From Selaginella moellendorffii (lineage: Eukaryota; Streptophyta; Lycopodiopsida; Selaginellales; Selaginellaceae), in contig NW_003314263.1 in the NCBI RefSeq assembly GCF_000143415.4, positions 3,159,436-3,223,435 on the forward strand: 64,000 nucleotides of DNA, written 5' to 3'. This document shows, one piece after another, positions 43,658-53,718 of the stretch. Positions within the stretch are counted from its first letter, which is position 1. Each line of letters begins with the position of its first letter. The notes under the pieces were generated by a model that was not told the origin of the DNA, did no database searches, and worked only from the letters and a program-made list of their open reading frames with translations. The position numbers and the translations under genes are program-made.

Positions 43658-43685
43658 AGCTGTGGCTCTCCCGAGAGCCACAGCT
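43658..43685. repeat. Perfect inverted repeat in Cassandra A interior
   Basis: Arms of 13 bp, agctgtggctctc at 43658-43670 and its complement at 43673-43685, with a 2-bp centre. Further partial copies of gtggctctc follow to 43720. The interior of Cassandra B carries a degraded version. Confidence 0.9.
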
Positions 43686-43963
43686 CTCGGGATGTGGCTC
43701 TCAGGAGAGCTGTGGCTCTCAGCTTCCGTTCACGAGGGCGTGAACTTGTAGGGAAGCGTGGTGGATTGTAAGCAACCAAAGGGAATGACTCGAGAGACGA
43801 TCCATGGGGTTCAAATATAGAGGGAAAGGGCCCATAAACAAGAGTGCACCCCCTTTTCCAATCGGTTAAGGGTCTTGGGATACTTGGGGTAGCGTCCTTG
43901 GGTTTGAATAGTACTGGGCTGGGTGACCTCCTGAGAAGTCCAAATTCAAGAGCTTACAACAAT

Positions 43964-44397
43964 GCAAACTTCTTTAACTAAAGCATCCACTAGTAAGATG
44001 TAAGTATGTAACCGGATATTCTCTAAAGCTAAAATATAAGAACTTATGTGGTGATATTTCATTAAAGTTCTTCTTGGTCCATCTATATAATAACTAAGAA
44101 AAATTATTAGTTTCTACCAAAGAAATAGATAGATAGACAATTTCTCACTAGTAGTATTTAGCATAGATAAAGACTTCAATTGCACCCTTAATCCCAACTA
44201 AGAATATCTTTATAATTTGAGCAAAACATGGAAAACCATACAATTATAAGCATGAAATATAATATGATTATTACAAACCTGAATTGTGTGGATCCACCAT
44301 AATTGTGTTTTGCTTTTGCATTATAGTATATATAGCCACAATTCCTAGCTCTTCCTCCTCCAAAACATCTTCTTCAACCAAATTATCATTAGGTAAA
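43964..44397. other. AT-rich spacer, no gene seen
   Basis: AT-rich unique-looking sequence between Cassandra A and the IMPACT fragment; nothing recognised. Confidence 0.55.
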
Positions 44398-45155
44398 CTA
44401 TCCACCTTGTGACAACGACCATAACTCCATCCACACTAGAATTTCCTCTGGCAGCCTAGATTGGCCGTCCTGCCGTTCCTCCAGGCTCTCCACCATCGCT
44501 AAAACGATAGCGTTCTTTGATCTAAGCTGGAAGAAAATGAAACATTCAAGCAAACAAGGCGAAATAAATGAACCACCTTGTAAGCCCAGTACTCGTGAGT
44601 TGCCCGTGGATCCAAGACCCTGCAAACAAAAGAATGAGCTGAGATCGCAATTTTCTTCTTCGCAAAACTAGGCCTAGACCTCGGAGAGAAATGCCACTGC
44701 GCCTTGTTCATCATCCACTGTCCAGAGCGGCCGTGGTGATGAATTCATCTCGCACTGGACGAGATTGCTGTGTATGCCGATGCTGCGCCATTGCTCTAAT
44801 ATTTCGCTCCTCCTTGGCGACTGAAATGCATATACATTGGTGCCAGCGTCGCCGTCCTTCCATCGATTGGCGATCTAGCAAGCATCGCTCCCAGCTATAA
44901 AAACCCTAGATGAGGAATCCAAGCACAAGCGCGAGTGCCTTTTGAAAATTGTGGTGCTATAAAATCTTGACACGCTCGTGGCGCAATCCTCACCGTCAGT
45001 TCATCCACTGTTACTGCTCTCTCTCTCTCTCTCTCTCTAGCTAGGAAGTTCTCGCTACATGTAGCTCCTAGGATTTTGGAGTGTGATAGCACAATATATG
45101 TACTCATTTGATCATTTTTATTGGCTAGCTCTTTCTTTCAAGAGAAGCTGGCCAG
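44398..45155 (-). pseudogene. IMPACT/YigZ-family fragment, copy 3 (exons 1-3 and upstream region)
   Basis: Matches 4332-5163 of copy 1, including the (CT)n upstream tract and the sequence gagaagctggccag at its right end. It contains exon 3 ([10 protein letters not shown]), exon 2 and exon 1, then stops short of the exons encoding RYFGG and beyond. It shares the 4-base exon 1 insertion with copy 1 and has an extra deletion near 44745. The exon 3 acceptor cttag is intact here, unlike copy 1. Its right edge is the exact insertion point of LTR-A1. Confidence 0.88.
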
Positions 45156-46256
45156 TGTCGAGAATGTAACTTCGGGTATCAAAAGTTATTTGTCGGTTAG
45201 TCTTTACGGACACTTTTTCTTTGTTGCCATGATGGCAGGAAGTCGGTATTGCTGGACCCTTTATCAACTTCTCTTGTGCTAGTGGAGTTAACTAAGCATT
45301 TCGAGTATATTTAGACTGGACGAGCATAAGGACGGAATTCCTATGTGTTATTAGCTAAGCATACTTAGCCTGGTAAGGAGTTCCTGTCTCATTTTATCTT
45401 GCACTTGCTAGTGATAGAAACCCTTGCGTATTGAGACTAGTCCCTCAATATTGCTAGATGATAGCTTACTGTGTCTGCCAAACACCCTCGCTATCATGCC
45501 CTTTGTGTTAGTCTCATTTCGTTCCCAAATGCTATTTATGGAAAGTGTTTAGATTTGCTCATTTGGCATATATATGAAATGTAGAGATTGGCCTAAACAC
45601 AATGGTGTTTGTCCCGTGTCCAAATTCACAACTTAGTGCCATTCCATATTTAGTAAGTTTCGAACTTATCCCTTGGGGTGAAAGCCCAAAGTGTGTGTTC
45701 CTCAAGAAGGGGGGGGGGGGGGGGGTTCCAAATGTATAATAGGGATAGTGGGTAGATTGGGCATGGTTGACTAGCTTGAGGCATAGTCTAGCTCCCACTT
45801 GCGTGCCTGTCCTTGTTCTGTGTCTGGCTTGGGTCTAAGCCCAAGCTCCACACCATGCTAGCTGGTGGAGTACCCATATCCTTGCGTTAGGCCACCAGTA
45901 TGCCGAAATAGCGCCAGACTCTGTTTGGCTCCGTTTTGCGTGCTGGTCCTGGCATTGGGATGCTGGATACTCTAAGACTGTTCCAAGTCGCTCCATGCTC
46001 TTGTTCCTTCACTCCTTGGGCTGCATGCTTGGGAGTTGCTCTGTGGTTCGGTTCTGCCACTCCTTGGCTCCATGCTTAGGAGTTTGGCTCCATACTTTTG
46101 TTCAATGGCCCAAGGCTTTGAAACTTGGGTTCCACACCACTGTCCTTGGACACGTGGCATGTGTCACGTGGTATAAAGAGGGTTTAGGTTCCGCTTCTTG
46201 GCGTTATCCTATGGTAAATCACCATAGGATAAAGGGTCAAAACCACGTGCGCTACA
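45156..46256 (+). mobile_element. LTR-A1: 5' LTR of a large LTR retrotransposon (family A)
   Basis: 1.1 kb, TGTCG...CTACA, followed at once by the primer-binding site tggtatcagag (46259-46269), so it is a 5' LTR on the plus strand. Near its end are two CACGTG boxes (46151-46156, 46165-46170), TATAAAG (46172-46178) and a 9-bp-arm hairpin (46206-46230). A 17-G run lies at 45709-45725. Sister copies are at 51957 and 61388. Confidence 0.9.
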
Positions 46257-46811
46257 TTTGGTATCAGAGGATGAGTCTCGGCGAGTACTGTCTAATGAGA
46301 TTGGGCAACTAGTCTCATTGCATATGCAGAGATGAAAACGATGATCCGAGTGGGTACATGTTCGGGTGCAAAGGCTTCGCAATCGTTCCTTAGGATGGAT
46401 TTGAGGTGTACCATTTTGCATGAGTTTTTGCTTGGGCTTGTGAGTGAGGCACATTAGCAACTCAAGGATACACTTTGACTTGGCAGGATTAATGTTGGTT
46501 CCATGAGTTGTTCTAGTGGTTCCATGAGTTGTTCCATATACCATAGGTGTGAGTAAACTTTCTCTGGGTTTGCTATGAGTGGCAAATAGGCTAGTCTATA
46601 GCTGTTTAGCACGGCACTGTGAGACACAAAATCCCTAGGCCCCAAAGTGGAGCCAGAAGGGTGCCACATGGTAATGGCCAAAGTGAAAGCCAAACAAGCG
46701 TAACACATTTGGACCAAAAGCTCCGACTTGAAAGGTCGAGAGCGGGAGTGGAACTCCCAACGAAGTGCTCGAGGAACAAGCATGAAGTGAGAGATAAGTG
46801 AGTCTCTAGAA

Positions 46812-47270
46812 AAGGGACCCGAGGTGGACCCGAGATGGACCTGAGATGGAGTCGAGATGGACCTGAGATGGATCCAAGACGGAGTCCAAGATGGAGTCTG
46901 AGATGGAGTCTGAGGTGGACCCGAGATGGACCCGAGATGGACCCGAGACGGAGTCTGAGATGGAGTTCGAGATGGAGTCCGAGATGGACCCGAAATGGAG
47001 TCCGAGATGGAGTCCGAGATGGACCCGAGATGGACCCGAAATGGAGTCCGAGATGGACCTGAAATGGAGTCCGAGATGGACCTGAAATGGAGTCCGAGAT
47101 GGACCCGAGATGGACCCGAAATGGAGTCCGAGATGGAGTCCGAGGTGGACCCGAGATGGAACCGAAATGGAGTCTGAGATGGAGTCCGAGGTGGACCCGA
47201 GATGGACCCGAGATGGAGTCCGAGATGGACCCGAGATGGAGTCCGAGATGGACCCAAGATGGAGTCCGAA
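46812..47270. repeat. 11-12-bp minisatellite inside LTR-B1
   Basis: Alternating units gagatggaccc (11) and gagatggagtcc (12) with point variants. The lack of stops keeps several frames open and produces repetitive reading frames (ESEMDPRW-like) that are not genes. The same array is in the other LTR-B copies at about 53082-53220, 54870-55195 and 60374-60770. Confidence 0.92.
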
Positions 47271-47412
47271 GTCGAGATCGGGACCGAGACCAAGACCGGG
47301 ACTGAGATCGAGACCGGGGCCGAGACTGAGCCTAGCCCGAGTCCGAGCCCGAGTCTGAGTCCAAGTTCGAGTCCAAGTCCAAGTCCGAATCCAAGTCCGA
47401 GTTCAAGTCTGA
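47262..47412. repeat. Hexanucleotide array (gagacc/gagtcc) inside LTR-B1
   Basis: Degenerate 6-bp units beside the minisatellite. Equivalent arrays are at about 54716-54870 and 60770-60884. They look like an expansion of half of the neighbouring 12-bp unit. Confidence 0.88.
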
Positions 47413-48716
47413 GAGGGTGAAAGCCCAAAGCGTTCGTCTCCCAGACCCTGGGAGGTTTGGTGACCTCCAAAAGTATAGTAGGGGTAGGACTGCAGTGGAG
47501 CCAGTTTGGCCAGGAAAGGCCAGTTTGGCCCAAGAAGGCCATACCCAGTGTTGGGTGATGAGCCAACCACTGGGAAGTCCAAAACTAGAGTGAACACGGA
47601 CCGACAAGCGGGGTAGCTTGGTGAAGTGTTCAAGAGCCGGTTTAGGGTTTAGACCGGCTCTAGTTCCCCCGGGAGATCGACTGGCCGATGCTCCCAGTCC
47701 AAGTGTGGGTGGCACCACCTACTTGGATACCTGTTGTGGCTCAACGGAACCTCGCTCTAAGCCCATGGCTAGAGCACCAAAAGGCGGAAGGTGGGGAGAG
47801 TACCCATGAGGCTTGCGTAAGGCCACGGTGTTCTGAAAGGTTGTCCCAAAGTCCCAAACAGTGAAAGGGAAGAGGAGTAGTCCTCTAGTGCAGTGACCAA
47901 GGATACGGTCACATGGTGAGGAAGTCCCAAAGGATAGTGGGACTTAGAGGTCGGGCTTGCGGGCCTTGATCTAGTGGCAATGTGGGCAAACACGGCCATG
48001 GACAAAAAGGGACTTGGTGGGGACTGGAAAAGAAATGTCGGGGAAGGCTATTCCCTATGTTTGCGGGCATCCTAAGGATGCTAAGGAGTGGATCTGGGAT
48101 GATCACTCACGGACGGATGGCCCAGTTGCCAAGAGACTGGACTATGATGCAGGTGGCGTTAGATCACCGGTGTGACCAAGGTTGAATGGGCATGGCCTTA
48201 CCTATGTCGGTGGTACCTTGGGGTGTCGGTCACGGGATCAGACACGTGGAGCACTTGGACCAAGTGCAAAGGTTGAGAGGCATGGATGCCATTCTCGGGG
48301 CTAGCAAGCCCCAAGTCCTAACTGGGACTTATGGAGGTTGTGAATGAGACTCCTCCAAGTGGTCAGAGGTGCGGTTAAGTGACTAAAGTAAAATTGAAAA
48401 TTTAGTCACTTACAGGCACTAGTTGATCCTTCCGAGGCATGATTATAAGTGGATCAATCAAGACTGTAGGGATTAGTCTATTGATTCAAGTAGTCATTGC
48501 CGTGCTCTCTCATAAAATTTTCTTGGATTGGATTGAAGGTAGTGCGAACGCAAGCTTGAGGTTTAGTCAAAGGATGAGACCGAAAAGAGAGTCATCAGGG
48601 ACGAAGGATCAAACACGTAAATCATCTTCTCTTCTTGGAGAGATGATTTGCAATGAGGTGTTAACTCATTGCTCGTGTTCACATTATGCAATCAAGAGTC
48701 CCTATCTTGATGCATG

Positions 48717-49311
48717 TGTAAGCTCCTGAATTTGGACTTCCCGGGAGGTCACCCAGCCCAGTACTATTCAAACCCAAGGACGCTTAACTCCAACTATCCC
48801 AAGACCCTTAACCGATTGGAAAAGGGGGTGCACTCTTATTCATGGGCCCTTTCCCTCTATATTTGAACCCCAACGGATCGTCTCTCAAGTCGTTCCCTTT
48901 GGTTGCTTACAATCCACCACGCTTCCCTGCAAGTTCACGCCCTCGTGAACGGAAGCTGAGAGCCGCAGCTCTCCCGAGAGCCTCGCTCTCTTGACACCCT
49001 ACCCCTCGGGTCGAGCCCAGCGGGAGCAAGCTGGACCAGCCAGATGTCAATCAACATGTGGTGTGATTCCCCTAGCCAACCAACAGAGTCGGATCCGAGA
49101 CCACTCTAATACCAAATGTAAGCTCCTGAATTTGGACTTCCCGGGAGGTCACCCAGCCCAGTACTATTCAAACCCAAGGACGCTTAACTCTAATTATCCC
49201 AAGACCCTTAACCGATTGGAAAAGGGGGTGCACTCTTATTCATGGGCCCTTTCCCTCTATATTTGAACCCCAACGGATCGTCTCTCAAGTCGTTCCCTTT
49301 GGTTGCTTACA
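48717..49311 (-). mobile_element. Cassandra-type TRIM retrotransposon B, complete, minus strand
   Basis: LTRs 48717-48911 and 49117-49311 (195 bp each, nearly identical) are flanked by the perfect duplication GCATG (48712-48716 and 49312-49316). The primer-binding site, read on the minus strand, is tttggtattagagtgg beside the 49117 LTR. The 5S-like promoter lies at about 48734-48792 and 49134-49192 on the minus strand, with the A-box gttaagcgtccttggg intact. It is inserted in the family A interior. Confidence 0.95.
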
Positions 49312-51956
49312 GCATGTTGGAAATGATGGTCTTACAAATGGCAAGTTGTGGGATGGATAGCAGTGAAGCGCTATACCATTGGATCTTGAAGGTGGTTGAA
49401 GAAGAGTGTTAGTGCAATATGGATATCTGAAGATATGGTCTTTGTGATTAAGCCTTAGATGTTCATTTTGCATTTTGCGGATGTCGGTGTTGGATGTTGG
49501 TTATATGGGCAAAGATGTTCGATGCTTAAGCATACTATGGGTCATGAGATTTTGTGTTAAGGTGAACTTGTGTGAAGTTTTTGATAGGAGGAAGTTGGTT
49601 GAGTCTTAAAAGTTTGCATTCCTGGACTGAGAGTCATTCTTTCTCTAGGATGGAAATTTTCCACAAATTTTCTTAGACTTTTCCAATGGCTGATCTGTTG
49701 ATCACTTTGACCGAAAACCATTCCATTTTCGTAAGCCAGTACAAACTAGTGAAGGGGTTGGAGTTGACTTCAGTTAGCCTAAACCTTAGTAGGTAGTTTG
49801 TATGATGCGACCCGAAAGGGATGTTGACTTTTGGGGCTAAGGCAATTGAGTTGGATAGAGTCTAGAGTTAGTGTAGAAAAGTGGCCATTGCGCTTTTCTA
49901 GAAAGGTGACCCTTGTGCCTTTCTTCTTTAGTGTTCTGCTTGGTGGTAGATTGCACCGAAGGATTGATATTGAATTTCATTAGTCTCAATGAAGATAGTG
50001 TTGATGATTTGGCTATGACTTTGTGTTATTGGCATTCGTGCATTTGTTAGTTAGCAACTATGTTGACGTTCAAATGAACTAAGTGGCAAGTTTAAATTAG
50101 TTATGTTCTAGACAAGATTGTTTAGTAGAGGTTGAGATTTGAGCTTTTCCTTGAAAAGTAATTTAGTCATGGACTATGCTAGCCTTACGAGAAGAAGAGT
50201 TAGTGATTGATATTAAAGTGATTGAATCTTTATTGGATTTGAGTTGGGATATATCGATCATTGATGATTCTTCTTATGCTTGTTATGAAGTGAATTACGT
50301 CTTGCTATAGATGGATTCATGGAGGATTGATTAGATGATCACTTGTTGAGCATAGCTTCGTTATGCTTAGCTTTTGGATTGATGTAGACATGCTCTTCAT
50401 TAGCTTTGGCATTATAAAGTTTAGTTTATGGATGTGTTGAGGAGGATGTTGTGGATTATACCATGATTTTTTCTTTAGCATTGAAGTTAGTTCATGCAAA
50501 ACTTATGATCATTATTAGGCAAGACTTGGCTATAGGCTTCTTCGAGCTTTTGGTTCTTTGAATTTTATGCTCATTGTTCGATTTGTTAGAAGTTGTTGAG
50601 GAAGGCATTCTAGCTCATAGCTTCCACGTTGAAGTCAGTATTTGCATTTAGCAATCATTGGTGATGATTGACTATCATCTAGAATAGTTGATTATCCTTG
50701 TCGAAAGGTTTTGCTTGATTATTGTTGATCAAAACGATTTACTGTTCTTTGGAATGGTAGATTCTTTCTTCAACGATAATTATGCATCTCTTTATTAATG
50801 GGATGATTGATGATCTTTCATGATAGTTGATCTCTTTGATGGCTTATAGCTTTTCGCAATACCATATATTCTTTGTGGTTTGCTTTGGATTGGTCTCTTG
50901 GGTTTTAGACATCAGTAGGATGTTGTTGACACTTGCTTAGATAAACTCTGGTTCCTTGGTATTATTGATCAAGATCTATTCAGATTGGCTTCTATGATAG
51001 TTGACATGAATAGGTGTTTGTTGGTCTTACCACATTCATTCTGTTCTGTTAATTATTGCTTGAGTTAGTTCTGATAGATTGGGATGTTATTTCCTTTGGG
51101 TGATACATTCGCGAGCATTTTGCTTGCTAGTCGATGATACTTTGCGTTCTTTAAGTTATCTTTTTAGTAAGTTATTTGGCATACTATCTACCCTCTTCGG
51201 TAGTTAAGTTTCATCATTGGCTTTCCTTGATGATATACTTGCTATTGAATTTTGTTGGATAGTGATTTCTATGTTTACCAATTATGATGATCTTGGTGGT
51301 TCCTATACTCTAATTCTGGTTTATCAGATGATAACTTATTTGGAATACTATTGTATTCTAATATAAGATTTATTCACTGATAATTAAGTCTCTACAATAT
51401 CATTGTTTATGACTTTGATTATTATCCATCTGTTGATTTTTGAGTTTGGGCCAGTATAGGCAGATTGGCTTCGGCACTTCATGTGCATGGTGAAATCTCT
51501 AGTCATGGGGTAGCTACTGTCGATTGGTCACATCACCCGCCTCTTTATCAATATTCCTTAGCGTGACTGTATAAACAACTCTAACTAGCTGTTTATAGTA
51601 GTCTATCTAAACCTCACTAACGGGTTTGGTTTCTTTGCTCAAAAGGGTTGGGGCCTCTGGCTTCTCTCTCTATGCCACTTGTGGGCAGGGGCATATCACA
51701 CTTTTGTAAGCTGGGTGACACCCAGAGCAGTAAGGGTGGCTAATTCCATTGGTCATTTCCTTGTCGACGATGGGCGAAAGGTGTCTGAGCTAGTAGTGCA
51801 TCCGCGTTAGACAAAGAGGTTACCCTAACTCATTTAAGTTGGTGCATTTCTCACATAGTGTGAATACCGTGAACTTTTATTGAGTTGTTTCCTTGGTGGT
51901 ATTCTAGACTCGAGTGTGCATCGACGAGGATGTCAATCTTCCCTAGGGGGGGAGAG

Positions 51957-53081
51957 TGTCGCGAATGTGACTTCGGGTATCGAAAGTTACCTATCAGCTA
52001 GTCCTTTCGGATATTCTTTCCTTACTGCCACGACGGCAGGAGGTCAGTATTGCTGGACCCACTATTAGTCTCCATCTAAGCTAGTTGAGAAACTGATCAT
52101 CACATGTGCATTTAGACCGGAAGGGCACTAAGGAAGGAAATCCTAAGTTGTCATTTAGTCAAGCAGACTTGACACGGTGATGAAAAACTCATGATGTTGG
52201 CTTGCACTTGCTAGTGTTGGGAACCTCCGCAATATTGAGTTTAGTCCCTCAATATCATTAGATGATAGCTTACCATGTTTGCCAAACACCCTCGCTATCA
52301 TGCTCTTTGTGTTAGTCTCATTTTAGTCCCAAATGTTATTTATGGAAAGTGTCTAAATTCACTCATTTGGCATATCTACGGAATGTAGAGATTGGCCTGA
52401 ACACAATGGTGTTCGTCCCGTGTCCAAATTTGCAATCTAGTGCCATTCCATATTTAGTAAGTTTCGAGCTTGTCCCAGAGACTAGCTCTTAATACTAAGG
52501 GTGGCTTGGGGTGAAAGCCCAAAACATGTGTTCCTCAAGGGGGGGTTTATGGGGGTTCCAAATGTATAGTAGGGATAGTGGGTAGGTCGGGCATGGCTGA
52601 CCCATAGTCTAGCTCCCGCTTGCGTGCCTGTTCTTGTTCTGCATCCGGCTTGAGTCTAAGCCCAAGCTCCATACTATGTTAGCTAGTGGAGTACCCATAT
52701 CCTTGCGTTAGGCCACCGGTATGCCGAAATAGCGCTTGGCTCTGTTTTGCGTGCTGGTCCTGGCATTGGGATGCTGGATACTCTAGGACTGTTCCAAGTC
52801 ACTCCATGCTCCTATTCCTTTGTTCCTTGGGCTGCATACTCGGGAGTTGCTCCGTGGTCTAGTTCCGCCACTCCTTGGCTCCATGCTTAGGAGTTTAGCT
52901 CCGTACTATCATTCAATGGCCAAAGGCCTTGAAACTCGGGTTCCGCACCACTGTCCTTGGACACATGGTATGTGACACGTGGCATGTGTCATGTGGCATA
53001 AAGAGGGTTTAGGTTTCGCTTCGTGGTGTTATCCTATGGTAAATCACCATAGGATAAAGGGTCAAAACCACGTGCGCTACA
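51957..53081 (+). mobile_element. LTR-A2: 3' LTR of family A
   Basis: 1,125 bp, TGTCGCG...GCTACA, preceded by a purine tract as expected for a 3' LTR. The TATA position reads cataaag and only one upstream CACGTG is intact. The sequence after it (atctc) does not match the 5 bases before LTR-A1 (gccag), so the two LTRs may not be an undisturbed pair. Confidence 0.85.
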
Positions 53082-53408
53082 ATCTCGGACTCCATCTCGC
53101 ATCCATCTCGGACTCCATCTCGGGTCCATCTCGAACTCCATCTCGGGTCCATCTCAGGCTCCATCTCAGGCTCCATCTCAGGTCCATCTCGAACTCCATC
53201 TCGGACTCCGTCTTGGACTCCACCACGTGTCATGTGATGGTCCTCTTGTGTCCCTTTTTTAGAGACTCTCTTATTACTCGCTTCATGCTCGTTCCTTGAG
53301 CACTTCGACAGGAGTTCCACTCCTGCTCTCGACTTTTCAAGTCGGAGCTTTTAGTCCAAATGTATTACACTCGTTTGGCTTTCGCTTCGGCCACTACCAC
53401 ATGGCACC
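53082..53408 (-). mobile_element. LTR-B fragment (array plus flank), minus strand
   Basis: Reverse-oriented LTR-B array and the adjacent LTR part. The terminal roughly 40 bp of the LTR (tgtgagacac...gtggagcc) is deleted, so it abuts family B interior sequence directly. Confidence 0.75.
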
Positions 53409-53718
53409 CTTTCGGCCCATAGACGAAGTTCGATGTCCTCATCGAACAATAATCTATTTTATAAAGTAATACTAGGATGTATTACCCTTTCCATCTTTGG
53501 CACTTAGCCAATATTTGTCAATGGTGTAACACCGAAGGTTCACCATGCATTGTTCATCCTTTAAGGAGCATAGTCTCCCCAGCTTAAAGACTCATTCGAC
53601 CACTTGTGGTAGTTGTCTCCTTTTATTGGTTTAGTTCTCGCTAAACCTGTTAGAGACACCTTCTCTAACTCAATCCCACTACTCACTCTCGAGTAGTCTC
53701 AGTTTCCATCGATATAAC
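53409..53718 (-). mobile_element. Family B interior fragment (3' end), minus strand
   Basis: Matches 55430-55690 (cccatagacgaag ... gagacaccttctctaac), then diverges. No coding content. Confidence 0.75.

Larger units (their letters stand above)
43212..43958 (+). mobile_element. Cassandra-type TRIM retrotransposon A, complete
   Basis: LTRs 43212-43405 and 43767-43958 (about 193 bp, TG...CA) are flanked by a perfect 5-bp target duplication ACAAT (43207-43211 and 43959-43963). Next to the left LTR is the primer-binding site tggtatcagag (43408 onward), complementary to initiator tRNA-Met. Each LTR contains a 5S-rRNA-like internal promoter, the hallmark of Cassandra. The 360-bp interior encodes nothing and contains a local duplication of a gactctgttggttagctagg block. 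TRIMs are non-autonomous and need enzymes from other elements. Confidence 0.95.
46618..48414 (+). mobile_element. LTR-B1: solo LTR of family B, with target duplication GGCAC
   Basis: Runs from tgtgagacacaaaatcccta to aaatttagtcacttaca (1,797 bp) and is flanked by GGCAC at 46613-46617 and 48415-48419. It sits inside the family A interior. No primer-binding site follows, so it is a solo LTR. It contains the 11-12-bp array and the hexamer array listed separately. Confidence 0.88.
46257..51956 (+). mobile_element. Family A interior, interrupted by LTR-B1 and Cassandra B; no gag-pol found
   Basis: The interior is 46257-46612, 48420-48711 and 49317-51956, from primer-binding site to the purine-rich tract ctaggggggagag just before LTR-A2. 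No gag, protease, reverse transcriptase or integrase frame is recognised; the longest frames are in the inserted LTR-B1 arrays. It is either a non-autonomous (LARD-like) element or heavily decayed. Confidence 0.7.

Noticed and set aside
46812-47270. CRISPR-like regular repeats
   Set aside because: The units are contiguous with no unique spacers; the DNA is plant nuclear, and this is a minisatellite.
46454-47566. 370-codon minus-strand frame, and similar 150-260-codon frames at 54530-55306 and 60331-61038
   Set aside because: They read through the LTR-B tandem arrays, which lack stops in many frames; the composition is purely repeat-driven and they lie inside TE LTRs.
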